The notes below the pieces were generated by a model. The model searched no databases and was not told the DNA's origin. It saw only the letters and a program-made list of their open reading frames with translations. The position numbers and the translations under genes are program-made. 64,000 bases of DNA from Ereboglobus luteus. GTDB lineage: Bacteria > Verrucomicrobiota > Verrucomicrobiia > Opitutales > Opitutaceae. The DNA is taken from NCBI RefSeq assembly GCF_003096195.1, contig NZ_CP023004.1:3700501-3764500 (forward strand), read 5' to 3'. Of this stretch, positions 34,877 through 44,307 are shown one piece after another (position 1 is the first letter of the stretch; each line of letters begins with the position of its first letter).

Positions 34877-35782
34877 ATGACCCGACGCCAAGCAATCAAA
34901 ACCATCGCCGCCACCGGCGCGCTCACCGCCCTCTCCCGCATCGCGCCGCAAGCCCGCGCCGCCACCACCCTTCCCGCCCGGAATTCCTTCCACCACTCCG
35001 TCTGCCCCGGCCCCTACCTCAAGAAAAACGCGGATGATAAACGCCCCGGACGCCTGCCGCTGCCCGAGTTTGCCCAAGCCGCGAAAAAACTCGGCATCGA
35101 GTCCATCGAGCTCACCGGCCCCGAACAATGGCCCGTCATCCAAAAAGCCGGACTCACCTGCGCCGTCTCAACCTTCCCCAGAAAAGTCACCTCGTTGATG
35201 CGCGGACTCAATCGCCGCGAACATCACATCGAAATCGTTCCGGCCTACCTCCAGCGCATCCGCGAATGCGCCGACGCCGGCATTCCCAACCTCATCTGTT
35301 TCTCCGGACGCCGCGACGGACAATCCGACGAGGAGGGCCTCGAAATCTGCGCCGAGGGTTTGAAGAAAATACTTCCCGCCGCCGAAAAAGCCCGAGTCAC
35401 ACTCATCATGGAGCTGCTCAACAGCAGGACCAAGGGACACGTTGACTACCAATGCGACCACACCGCCTGGGGCGTCGAGCTGGTCAAGCGCGTGGGCTCC
35501 GAGCGCTTCAAGCTCCTATACGATATTTACCACATGCAAATGATGGAGGGTAACATCATCCAAACCATCCGCGAAAACCACCAATACATCGCCCACTACC
35601 ACACCGCCGGAAATCCCGGTCGCAACGAATTTGAGCCCGGCGACATGCAGGAACTCAACTATCCGGCCATCATGCGCGCGATCCACGACACCGGTTTCCG
35701 CGGCTACGTCGGCCAGGAATTCTCCCCCAAGCGCGACCCGCTCACCTCCCTCGCCGCCGCAGTAAAAATTTGCACGGTGTAA
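34877..35782 (+). CDS. Tat-exported TIM-barrel protein, hydroxypyruvate isomerase-like (copy 2)
   Basis: 301 residues. It begins MTRRQAIKTIAATGALTALS, a twin-arginine signal peptide like that of the gene at 32882. Barrel motifs are the same: IESIELTGPEQWPVI, IPNLICFSGRRDGQSDEEG, VTLIMELLNSRTKGHVDYQC, KLLYDIYHMQMMEGNI, YIAHYHTAGNPGRNE, and the end LTSLAAAVKICTV. The two are paralogues, differing most at the N-terminal 90 residues, where this copy has a KNADDKRPGRLP insertion. Probable role: keto/aldose isomerase-type metalloenzyme in the periplasm. An 8-bp tandem repeat replaces an ordinary ribosome-binding site just upstream. Confidence 0.9.
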   Translation: MTRRQAIKTIAATGALTALSRIAPQARAATTLPARNSFHHSVCPGPYLKKNADDKRPGRLPLPEFAQAAKKLGIESIELTGPEQWPVIQKAGLTCAVSTFPRKVTSLMRGLNRREHHIEIVPAYLQRIRECADAGIPNLICFSGRRDGQSDEEGLEICAEGLKKILPAAEKARVTLIMELLNSRTKGHVDYQCDHTAWGVELVKRVGSERFKLLYDIYHMQMMEGNIIQTIRENHQYIAHYHTAGNPGRNEFEPGDMQELNYPAIMRAIHDTGFRGYVGQEFSPKRDPLTSLAAAVKICTV

Positions 35783-35792
35783 ACTTGGGAGC

Positions 35793-35810
35793 GCCGAGCC
35801 CCAGCTCGGC
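35793..35810. terminator. Hairpin after third TIM-barrel gene
   Basis: GCCGAG-CCCCAG-CTCGGC forms a perfect 6-bp stem with a 6-nt loop 10 bp past the stop. It is within GGGAGCGCCGAGCCCCAGC, a style of sequence that looks like a dispersed intergenic element. No T-run follows. Confidence 0.45.
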
Positions 35811-35831
35811 ATGGGGCGCCTTCGGCATCAC

Positions 35832-36653
35832 ATGATCCGCAACATCATTGTTTTTTGCATTCTCTGCCTCGCTTGCCAAGCAACCGAGCCGAAGCCCCTG
35901 CTTGTTGTCGCCACGTATTACGCTTGGGGTGGCGACACTCCAGACGGAGGAAGTCCATCCTTCGTTCTTTACGACGACGGCACGATTATTTGCTACCACA
36001 AGCCTGCATACGGCGAATGGCCCCAAATTGAGAAACTCTACACCACCCGCAAAGTCGTTGATGCAAAAAAGAAAAGTGAAGAGCTCCTTTCTTTCGATCT
36101 TTCTGCTGCAAAATCCGATTACGCACTCACTGCGGCAACCTGCCAAAACGAAACCATCATTTGGACACCTGCGAAAAAAATCAAAATCTACGGGGAATGG
36201 AAAGAGCCTCGAAGATTTGACCCTAGCATGAAAAACAATCCAAAATTTGCCGGCCTGATCAAACGGGAAAACGAACTCTGGAAAACGTTGCCTGATGGAA
36301 TTCGCCAAACCCTGTTGAACATCGAAAAAGAAATCCTTATCGCGGGCACGCCTTGGCTCCCGGAAAAAATCGAAATCATACTCAGTTCATACGAACATTC
36401 CCCTGCTAAATCCGTCAACTGGCCAAAAGATTGGCCCAGCCTAAATGATAAATCCACCATCAAACACTCAGATTCCAATTACCGCATTCTTTTCCCAACA
36501 AAAAGACTGGCCGAGTTGGAGACATTCCTCGCATCGCGGGAAATCAACGGCCCTGTTTTAATCGATGGACGAAAAATGTCCGCACTCTATCGCTTCCCGC
36601 TTCCCCTTGATGCACTCTGGACACCCGAACCTTTAGAATCATTTCAAGAATAG
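35832..36653 (+). CDS. Hypothetical exported protein, possible lipoprotein
   Basis: 273 residues from ATG at 35832; an ATG at 35811 would start inside the hairpin region. The N-terminus (MIRNIIVFCILCLACQATEP) is a signal sequence; CLAC is a possible lipobox, with Cys15 as lipidation site. No domain is recognised. Features: FVLYDDGTIICYH near the start, reminiscent of small beta-domain proteins, then charged segments and many Lys/Trp. The gene is clearly less GC-rich than its neighbours and has different codon use, which suggests recent gain. It shares orientation with the gene before it but is separated by a hairpin. Confidence 0.6.
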   Translation: MIRNIIVFCILCLACQATEPKPLLVVATYYAWGGDTPDGGSPSFVLYDDGTIICYHKPAYGEWPQIEKLYTTRKVVDAKKKSEELLSFDLSAAKSDYALTAATCQNETIIWTPAKKIKIYGEWKEPRRFDPSMKNNPKFAGLIKRENELWKTLPDGIRQTLLNIEKEILIAGTPWLPEKIEIILSSYEHSPAKSVNWPKDWPSLNDKSTIKHSDSNYRILFPTKRLAELETFLASREINGPVLIDGRKMSALYRFPLPLDALWTPEPLESFQE

Positions 36654-36715
36654 TCCGTTCATCTTTGCCTCTTGTAGTCCCCGCGTTTTCCGCATTTCAA
36701 CAACGGCACAAACGC

Positions 36716-37873
36716 ATGACCAAATCCGCCAACACGCCTGACCGCGCCACTGCCTCCGCCATTTCGCACACTGCGCGCGTGCTCGATTCCCTCCGTCCCG
36801 GGCTCCACGCCGACACCGCGCTCCGCAATTATTTCGCCTACTGGCACCGCCTCGGTCCGCGCGAAAAACGCGCCATCAGCCGCGCCACCTTCGCCTATTT
36901 TCGATGGTTCGGCTGGCTCGACCGCAAGGATTCTCCGCAAAAACAAATCGCCGGAGCCCTTGATCTCCAATCCCGCTTCGACAACAACCCCGCCTCGATC
37001 AAAACCGAGGCCATCGCCGCGCGCGCCATTCCCGAATGGTCGCGCGACGAGGTCGCATGGCCCGCCGAAACCCTCCGGCTTCTCCAGCACGATCCCGTCC
37101 TCTGGCTCCGCGCAAAAACATCCGGCATCGACACGCTCGCCGCGCAACTCGGCGACTGCGAGCCCGCCTCAAACACGCCCGTTCCCGCGCCCGACGCGTT
37201 TCGTTACACCGGCAGGCAGGATCTTTTCCGCACACCGCAATTTCACGAGGGCCTCTTCGAAATCCAGGACCTCGCATCACAACTCACCGGCCACGCCTGC
37301 GCGCCAAAACCCGGCCAAACTTGGTGGGACGCCTGCGCCGGCGAAGGCGGCAAGACGCTCCACCTCGCCGAGCTCATGCAAAACAAGGGCATGCTCTGGG
37401 CGAGCGACCGCTCCTTCCGGCGCCTACAATCACTCAAGCGCCGCGCCGCGCGCGCAAAGGTTTTTAACTACCGCGCCGCCGCGTGGGACGGCTCCGCCAA
37501 GCTTCCCACCAAGACCAAGTTCGACGGCATCCTGCTCGATGCCCCTTGCAGCGGACTCGGCACCTGGCAGCGCAACCCGCACGCGCGCTGGACAACTACG
37601 CCCGACGACGTCCGCGAACTCGCCGCCGTGCAAACGCAGCTCCTCGCCAATGTCGCGGGTTCGCTCAAACCGGGCGGACGCCTCATCTACGCCGTCTGCA
37701 CGCTCACGCGCAGCGAAACGACCGCCATCGCCGACGCCTTCACCACCGCGCACGCCGATTTTGAGCCCGCGCCCGTTTTTGCCGCCTCCGGCAATCCGTC
37801 CGCGCAAACCACCCTCTGGCCGCACGAGCACGACTGCAACGGCATGTTCATCGCCGCATGGCGAAGGAAATAA
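36716..37873 (+). CDS. RsmB/NOP family RNA (cytosine-C5) methyltransferase
   Basis: 385 residues from ATG at 36716; an earlier in-frame ATG at 36665 adds an unlikely leader. The N-terminal helical NusB-like part is shorter than in E. coli RsmB. The SAM-binding fold has WWDACAGEGGKTLHLAELM, LWASDRSFRRLQSLKRRAAR and DGILLDAPCSGLGTWQRNP. Both catalytic Cys are visible: DAPCSG and YAVCTLTRSET. The protein probably methylates rRNA (m5C), most likely 16S C967 as RsmB does. Cytoplasmic; monocistronic or followed by yqgE after 117 bp. Confidence 0.9.
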   Translation: MTKSANTPDRATASAISHTARVLDSLRPGLHADTALRNYFAYWHRLGPREKRAISRATFAYFRWFGWLDRKDSPQKQIAGALDLQSRFDNNPASIKTEAIAARAIPEWSRDEVAWPAETLRLLQHDPVLWLRAKTSGIDTLAAQLGDCEPASNTPVPAPDAFRYTGRQDLFRTPQFHEGLFEIQDLASQLTGHACAPKPGQTWWDACAGEGGKTLHLAELMQNKGMLWASDRSFRRLQSLKRRAARAKVFNYRAAAWDGSAKLPTKTKFDGILLDAPCSGLGTWQRNPHARWTTTPDDVRELAAVQTQLLANVAGSLKPGGRLIYAVCTLTRSETTAIADAFTTAHADFEPAPVFAASGNPSAQTTLWPHEHDCNGMFIAAWRRK

Positions 37874-37990
37874 TTTTTCCCGCGCGTCCCCTAAAACGCC
37901 GGCATCCTTCGCACGCATCCACGCGCATTTCCACAAAGTGTGTTATGTGATTGCGCCGGATTAAAACAGAATCGTTTAATTGCGCCCACA

Positions 37991-38572
37991 ATGAGCCGGG
38001 AAGGCAAAATCACATCCGATGAAAAACGTCCGCTGGCAGGATCGCTTCTGCTGGCGCATCCGTCGTTGAACGACGGCATTTTCAGGCGCTCCGTGATTCT
38101 GCTCCCCGCGCACGATGAAAACGGCTCCATGGGCATCGTGCTCAATCACCCGCTGCGCAAACGCATGGCGGATATCAGCAACGACCTGGCGTTCAGCCCG
38201 CTGGCCGATGTGCCCGTTTACCAAGGCGGCCCGGTGGCGAGTGACAAGCTGCTCATCTGCGCATGGCGCATGCACCCGCAAGGGCTGGGGTTTCAACTGA
38301 TGTTCGGCATCGAGCCGGACAACGCGATCAAGCTCCGAGAGGAACAGGGCATGGAATTGCGCGCGTATTACGGTTACGCGGGCTGGTCGGCCGGACAACT
38401 GGAAGGCGAGTTGCGGCGCGACACCTGGGTTGTCACTCCGCTCCTGCCGCACCTGCTGGTCAACGAGGACGGCGGCGAATACGACGAGAGCATGTGGCGA
38501 AAAATCCTCGGCGACATGGGCGACGAATGGCGCCTCGCCGCCGGCGAGCCCGACGACCCCGCGTTGAATTAA
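37991..38572 (+). CDS. YqgE/AlgH family protein
   Basis: 193 residues from ATG at 37991; an upstream start at 37940 is not supported by homology to the family. Diagnostic motifs are AGSLLLAHPSLNDGIFRRSV, ILLPAHDENGSMGIVLNHPL, VYQGGPVASDKL, YYGYAGWSAGQLEGELRRDT and VVTPLLPHLLV. The family (YqgE/AlgH, DUF179) is widespread and its biochemistry is unknown, though AlgH influences alginate production in Pseudomonas. Cytoplasmic. The end, DEWRLAAGEPDDPALN, is conserved. Confidence 0.92.
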   Translation: MSREGKITSDEKRPLAGSLLLAHPSLNDGIFRRSVILLPAHDENGSMGIVLNHPLRKRMADISNDLAFSPLADVPVYQGGPVASDKLLICAWRMHPQGLGFQLMFGIEPDNAIKLREEQGMELRAYYGYAGWSAGQLEGELRRDTWVVTPLLPHLLVNEDGGEYDESMWRKILGDMGDEWRLAAGEPDDPALN

Positions 38573-38621
38573 ACTCGCGCGGGACACCGCTTGCGCCGCC
38601 CCGCGCGAACGCAACATGTCC

Positions 38622-39527
38622 TCACTTGCCGGCTGCCACCAAGTGCGTCGAAAGAAACGCGGCGATCTCGTTCATGAGTTCCTCATTGAAAAATCCGCGC
38701 AATCCATGCCCCGCGTCCTGAACCCGCCGCAATACCGTTGGAACGCCGGCCGACTTCAAGGCGTCGTTGAGGCGTTCGCTTTGCGAAATGGGCACGCGTG
38801 TGTCCTTCGTGCCATGGCAGATCAAAAAGGACGCGGCTCCCTTGCCCGCATGCGTGACGGGGCTCGCGGCAACCGCCACATCCCGTTTTTCCGCCAGGCT
38901 GCCTCCGAGCAGTTTCACGCGGGTCTCGTAAGCAGGCTCCCACATTTCCTTCGCGGTGAAATCCGCGGGGCCATAAAAATCCACCACTGCTTGAACACGA
39001 CTGGAGGTTTTCAGGTTTTCGCCAACGTCAAATTTCCGAACATCTCCGGTCACTCCGAGCAGAGCTGCGAGGTGCCCGCCCGCCGAGCTTCCCCACGCGG
39101 CAAAGCGATTGGGATCGAGATTATATTCCCCGGCACGGGAGCGCAGCCAGCGCACCGCCGCCTTGCAGTCCTCGATTTGGGTGGGAAAAGGCGCGGCCGA
39201 GGTGTAACGATAATTGATGCTGGCGATTGCGTATCCCCGTTTCGCGAAATCCATCCGCAGGGGAAAGCATGATGTCTTGCTCCCCTTTTCCCAGCCGCCG
39301 CCGTGAATCCAAATGATCAGGGGAAACGGTTTTTTCGCGCCGGCATTTTTCGGAACATAGAGATCGAGTGTCTGGCGTTTGCCGCCCCCGGTCACGTAAG
39401 GCATGTCTCGATAAGCGGTGACATCGGGCGGTGTCGCGCCGGCCTTTTGCGCGGACAAACCGGCGGGGGCGCATATTCCCGCGATCAATGCCGCGGCGAT
39501 TACAGGGACGGCTCGTTTCGATTTCAT
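38622..39527 (-). CDS. Secreted alpha/beta hydrolase (esterase)
   Basis: 301 residues with a signal peptide (VPVIAAALIAGICAPAGLSA). The esterase fold shows DLYVPKNAGAKKPFPLIIWI, the oxyanion motif HGGGWEKGSK, nucleophile elbow AWGSSAGGHLAALL, VQAVVDFYGPADF, and catalytic Asp/His regions GTKDTRVPISQSE and VQDAGHGLRGFF. It belongs to the BD-FAE/Aes-like group seen in polysaccharide-degrading organisms. Likely substrates are acetyl or feruloyl esters of plant glycans, by analogy only. It is convergent with yqgE, and 24 bp downstream of the DUF5069-like gene on the same strand. Confidence 0.9.
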   Translation of the reverse strand: MKSKRAVPVIAAALIAGICAPAGLSAQKAGATPPDVTAYRDMPYVTGGGKRQTLDLYVPKNAGAKKPFPLIIWIHGGGWEKGSKTSCFPLRMDFAKRGYAIASINYRYTSAAPFPTQIEDCKAAVRWLRSRAGEYNLDPNRFAAWGSSAGGHLAALLGVTGDVRKFDVGENLKTSSRVQAVVDFYGPADFTAKEMWEPAYETRVKLLGGSLAEKRDVAVAASPVTHAGKGAASFLICHGTKDTRVPISQSERLNDALKSAGVPTVLRRVQDAGHGLRGFFNEELMNEIAAFLSTHLVAAGK

Positions 39528-39551
39528 GGGGATCGGGGTAACGCCGATGGT

Positions 39552-40085
39552 TTACGCGCCCGTGTTACCGCGCGCCGCGACCCAGTCGATGATCATCCTG
39601 TCGTTGTCGCCCGCGCGCCAGACGAGGCTCAGGAATTCCTGCGGCAAAATATCGTGCTGCATGAAAAACCGGCGGTCGCCGCCGCAGCAATACATGAGCG
39701 ACGACGGCAGTTCGCCGCGCAGCTTCGCGCGCGCTTTCGGCATCAGGCGCGGCAGCCATTCGATTCCGTCGACGGCGTCGGTTTTCGCGGGCATCGAGTC
39801 CATGTCGAGCACGACCGTCGACCGCTTGCCGCCCTGCGCGTTCAGGAAATAGTCGCGCCGCACGAGTTCGATGCCGAGCGCGATGTCGTAACCGGGCTGC
39901 CCGTCGTAGTTGTTATGATCCTCCGCGTAGTCATACATGTTTTGCGCCGTGATTCCGTTGGCGGAAAGAAACGCAAGCTCGTCGCCGGAAAAAAACGCAT
40001 CCGTTCCGCGCCGGCCCTCCGCGTAGAGCGAAACCGCCTTGTCGTAAATCGCGCGAAATTGTTTGGAGAAGTCGTAGTGTTTCAT
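39552..40085 (-). CDS. DUF5069-like protein
   Basis: 177 residues from ATG at 40085; a start at 40130 is less likely. The C-terminal half resembles DUF5069 of Verrucomicrobia/Planctomycetes: GIEWLPRLMPKARAKLRGEL, MYCCGGDRRFF, FLSLVWRAGDNDRMIIDWVA. No catalytic motif is evident; a Cys pair (YCCGGD) is conserved by eye. The N-terminal half (FSKQFRAIYDKAVSLYAEGR) is helical and polar, so it is likely cytoplasmic. The function is unknown. It is divergent from dinB, and the esterase follows on the same strand. Confidence 0.75.
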   Translation of the reverse strand: MKHYDFSKQFRAIYDKAVSLYAEGRRGTDAFFSGDELAFLSANGITAQNMYDYAEDHNNYDGQPGYDIALGIELVRRDYFLNAQGGKRSTVVLDMDSMPAKTDAVDGIEWLPRLMPKARAKLRGELPSSLMYCCGGDRRFFMQHDILPQEFLSLVWRAGDNDRMIIDWVAARGNTGA

Positions 40086-40234
40086 GGGAGTCTGGATAAA
40101 TTGTTTTCCGAAAAATAAAAGACAAACCAAACGATGCCTCCCTTGTTTTGGATTTTGCCACGGGCGCCGGGTTTGTCAGCCGGCCCGAGACTGAGGTGTT
40201 GCGGATTTTCGATTCGCGTTTTCAGATTTTGAAA

Positions 40235-41413
40235 ATGCCGCCGCTCCCCACAATCGTCCACCTCGATGCCGATGCGTTTTTCGTGTCGGTCGAGCAGGCG
40301 CTTGACCCGTCGCTCAAGGGGAAAAAAGTCGCGGTCGGCGGGCGCGAGCGCGGCATCATTTCATCGGCGAGCTACGAGGCGCGGGCATGCGGCGTTTACA
40401 CGCCGATGCCAACGGCGCGCGCGCTGAAGGTCTGCCCCGATTTGATTCTTGTGCGCGGCTGCGGCAGATACGGCGAGTTCTCGCGGCGGCTTTTTGACTT
40501 GTGCGAGGAACTCACGCCGCTGGTCGAGCGCCGCTCAATCGACGAGGGTTACATTGACCTGACTCCGTGCGGTTTCAAAACGCGGGAGGCCGTCGTCGCG
40601 GCGGTGTGCAGATTGCAAAAAAAAATCACCGACACGATTGATGTGTCGGTGTCGTTCGGCCTGGCGACAAACAAACTAGTCTCGGCCCTTGCGAGCAAAC
40701 TTTACAAACCGCGCGGTTTCATCGTCGTGGCCCCGGGCGACGAGGCGGCGTTTGTCGCGCCGCTCGCCATCGGCAAGCTGCCGGGCATCGGCCCGAAGAC
40801 GGAAAAGGCGCTCAAGGAGCAGGGCATCGCGCGTGTATCCGACGTGCTGGCCCTGCCGGAGAGACGGTTGCAGGCGATCTTCGGCGACGGATGGCGCGAC
40901 ATGCTCGCGACGTGCCGCGGCGAGGACGACAGTCCGGTCGTCACGGAATTCGAGGACGCGAAATCCTACTCCCAGCAAGAAACCTTCGCGCGCGACATCG
41001 GAGATTTTGCCGAGATCGAACGTGTCGCCAAGGGAATGATCGACGCGCTCATGCGCGAGATTCGCGCCGACGGCAAACGCGTGCGCACAATCACCGTGAA
41101 GGTGCGCTATCCGAATTTCGAGCAGGCCTCGGCGGGCCACTCGCTGCCGCAATCGACCAACCTGGAGCAACCGGTTTACCCGTGGGTCGCGCCGCTGTTG
41201 AAACAGGCGTGGCAGAAACGCCGCGCGCCCTTGCGCCTGGTGAGCGTGAAGCTGTCCGGCGTGGACAACGGCCCCGAGCAGATGGATTTGTTCGGGGCGC
41301 AAACCGACGAAAAACGCCAGCGCCTCGCCGGAGTCGTCGACGCGCTCAACGCCGCCACGCGCCGCCACGGCACACCGGCCGTGATGCACGGCAGCCAGCT
41401 GAAAAAACCGTGA
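40235..41413 (+). CDS. dinB: DNA polymerase IV (Y-family translesion polymerase)
   Basis: 392 residues from ATG at 40235, where the conserved start TIVHLDADAFFVSVEQALDP follows; a longer start at 40148 is rejected. Palm motifs are HLDADAFF and RRSIDEGYIDL, carrying the catalytic acidic residues. Helix-hairpin-helix IGKLPGIGPKTEKALKEQGI follows, then the little finger and the beta-clamp motif QMDLF near residue 350. The enzyme copies past damaged bases with low fidelity. LexA boxes were not seen upstream, so SOS control is not supported. Confidence 0.95.
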   Translation: MPPLPTIVHLDADAFFVSVEQALDPSLKGKKVAVGGRERGIISSASYEARACGVYTPMPTARALKVCPDLILVRGCGRYGEFSRRLFDLCEELTPLVERRSIDEGYIDLTPCGFKTREAVVAAVCRLQKKITDTIDVSVSFGLATNKLVSALASKLYKPRGFIVVAPGDEAAFVAPLAIGKLPGIGPKTEKALKEQGIARVSDVLALPERRLQAIFGDGWRDMLATCRGEDDSPVVTEFEDAKSYSQQETFARDIGDFAEIERVAKGMIDALMREIRADGKRVRTITVKVRYPNFEQASAGHSLPQSTNLEQPVYPWVAPLLKQAWQKRRAPLRLVSVKLSGVDNGPEQMDLFGAQTDEKRQRLAGVVDALNAATRRHGTPAVMHGSQLKKP

Positions 41414-41454
41414 CCGCGGGCTTCGCGACGCCGCTTCCGCGCGGTGCGCCCTCA

Positions 41455-42129
41455 TCAAAACAGCCCTGTAACCCAATCCCACAATTGGTTCATCACAACG
41501 GCCATCGTCGCGCCGAGAAACACAAGATAAAACACGCCCGCCACGAGCACCGCGTGCCCCAGCATCACAAACACGCCGTCGCGCCCGATGAGCCCGCTCG
41601 CCACAAACATGATCGCCCACGCCGGAAATGTGTTCGAAAACGGCACTGGCAGCGGCAGCAGCAAATACACCCCCGCGAGCAACAACCCGAACACATGAAG
41701 GCGCTCGCGCGCCGGCGTGGCGAGGATCACCGCGGCGCGCCCCGGATGCAGCCAGCGCTCGATGCCCTTTGATATTCGCGCCGAAAAACGCACGAGCTTG
41801 TCGTGCACCGACGGCGAAAAACGGGCGTTGAGAATTTTTTCCGAGAACCGCGGCTCGCGCCCGCGCAAAAGCGAAATCGCGACCACCACAATCGCGAACC
41901 CAAATGGCGCCGATACGGGAATCGGATTGGGAACGGTGAAAAGCAGTGCGAGCAAAATGATGAGCAGCAGCGGCGCATGCGCGCCAAGCACGCCGACCAT
42001 GTCTCGAAACAACATCGGCTTGCCCGCAAACACATTGTGCAGATAGGCCAGTTGCTCGGACAACTTGGCGTCCTTCGGAAACGGCGGATGCCGCGCAGCC
42101 TGCGGTTGTTCTGCGGATGCCTCGCTCAT
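41455..42129 (-). CDS. ExoD family membrane protein
   Basis: 224 residues. It matches ExoD (exopolysaccharide synthesis, PF06055): MLFRDMVGVLGAHAPLLLII, NPIPVSAPFGFAIVVVAISL, LHPGRAAVILATPARERLHV, a run of three or four C-terminal helices (LLLAGVYLLLPLPVPFSNTF, FPAWAIMFVASGLIGRDGVF). ExoD affects succinoglycan and alkaline tolerance in Sinorhizobium; its molecular role is unclear. It is co-directional with kdsA, 102 bp downstream of it, and convergent with dinB. It may be part of a cell-envelope transcript with kdsA. Confidence 0.9.
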   Translation of the reverse strand: MSEASAEQPQAARHPPFPKDAKLSEQLAYLHNVFAGKPMLFRDMVGVLGAHAPLLLIILLALLFTVPNPIPVSAPFGFAIVVVAISLLRGREPRFSEKILNARFSPSVHDKLVRFSARISKGIERWLHPGRAAVILATPARERLHVFGLLLAGVYLLLPLPVPFSNTFPAWAIMFVASGLIGRDGVFVMLGHAVLVAGVFYLVFLGATMAVVMNQLWDWVTGLF

Positions 42130-42231
42130 GCCGTGGTCAACGAATGCGCGCCAAAAAAAAACGCGCGTCCGCCCCGGCGGACTGATAATCGCCGGTTCGT
42201 TTGCGCGCGCGCATCTGTGGGTTCCGTGTTT

Positions 42232-43047
42232 TCACGCGTTGCCGCGCGCGGCACGCCAGATTGCAAGGCAGCTGTCGAGCAAGGCCGCCAGTTCGCCCAG
42301 CGGCACCATGTTGGGACCATCGCTGATCGCCTCGTCGGGATTCGGATGCGTTTCGAGGAACAGTCCGTCCGCGCCGGCGGCGAGCGCCGCGAGCGCAAGC
42401 GGCCGCACAAACTCGCGTTGTCCCCCGCTTTTGCCCCCGCCCGCGCCGGGCAGCTGCACGCTGTGCGTGGCGTCAAAAATCGCGGGCAGCCCGTTGGCCT
42501 TCATAATCGCAAATGAGCGCATGTCCACGACGAGGTTTTGATAGCCGAATGTCGTGCCGCGCTCCGTTTGCCAGATTTCGCGCCCAGGATGTTGCGCGTT
42601 TTTTTCGCCGCGCAGCTTTGCGACCACATGCGCCATTTCCTGCGGCGAAAGAAACTGCCCCTTCTTCACATTCACCACGCGTCCCGTTTCGGCGGCGGCG
42701 GCGAGCAAGTCGGTCTGGCGGCAGAGAAACGCCGGTATCTGCAACACGTCGCACACCTCCGCCACGGGCCGCGCCTGTTCGCGCTCGTGGATGTCGGTGA
42801 GCACGGGAAACCCGTATTCGCGTTTGATGAGCGCGAGCAAACGCAACCCCTCGTCCATGCCGGTGCCTCGCGGACCGGAAATCGATGTGCGGTTGGCTTT
42901 GTCGAACGACCCCTTGAACACGATTCGCAAATCGGGCCGTGCCTTTTGCATGCGGGTCAATTCCTCCGCGACCGCGCGGCAAATACCCTCGCTCTCAAGC
43001 GAGCACGGTCCGGCAATGAGCAATAATTTTTCAGGATCAAAAATCAT
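42232..43047 (-). CDS. kdsA: 3-deoxy-8-phosphooctulonate (KDO-8-P) synthase
   Basis: 271 residues from ATG at 43047 (a GTG at 43053 is also in frame). Family motifs are [53 protein letters not shown] and the C-terminal [20 protein letters not shown], with [20 protein letters not shown]. The enzyme condenses phosphoenolpyruvate and arabinose 5-phosphate to KDO-8-phosphate, a precursor of the inner core of lipopolysaccharide. Its presence argues for a Gram-negative outer membrane and fits with the heptosyltransferase-type genes at 57-59 kb. Confidence 0.96.
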   Translation of the reverse strand: MIFDPEKLLLIAGPCSLESEGICRAVAEELTRMQKARPDLRIVFKGSFDKANRTSISGPRGTGMDEGLRLLALIKREYGFPVLTDIHEREQARPVAEVCDVLQIPAFLCRQTDLLAAAAETGRVVNVKKGQFLSPQEMAHVVAKLRGEKNAQHPGREIWQTERGTTFGYQNLVVDMRSFAIMKANGLPAIFDATHSVQLPGAGGGKSGGQREFVRPLALAALAAGADGLFLETHPNPDEAISDGPNMVPLGELAALLDSCLAIWRAARGNA

Positions 43048-43181
43048 GACCACAAACCTCGGAGCAACTTGGGAAAAAATGCAAGAGCCGAGCCGCGGCA
43101 GGCGGGTGGATGCGCCGTTTTGAGCGTTAGAGCCAATTCGCCAACCGCCCCACCCTTCGCACCACTTCGCGGAAAAGCGCG

Positions 43182-44165
<984 letters not shown>

Positions 44166-44253
44166 GAGTATGTTTTCCAGAGCAGCCGCCGGCGCGGAAG
44201 ATTTTATAAAAAGGACGCAACGTCCAAATGTTTATAAAAAGTAAATTTCAAAA

Positions 44254-44290
44254 TTGATTATTATTTATATAAATGAATACTATTAATCAA
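44254..44290. promoter_or_regulatory. AT-rich nested palindrome upstream of cysK
   Basis: A perfect palindrome ATTTATATAAAT (44263-44274) is nested between TTGATTA (44254-44260) and TAATCAA (44284-44290). It begins 89 bp before the cysK start, in a stretch that is nearly all A/T. This could be the promoter plus operator of cysK. It also lies 18 bp past the porin stop, so it might overlap the porin terminator region. Confidence 0.4.
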
Positions 44291-44307
44291 ACGGGACCAC
44301 CATACAC

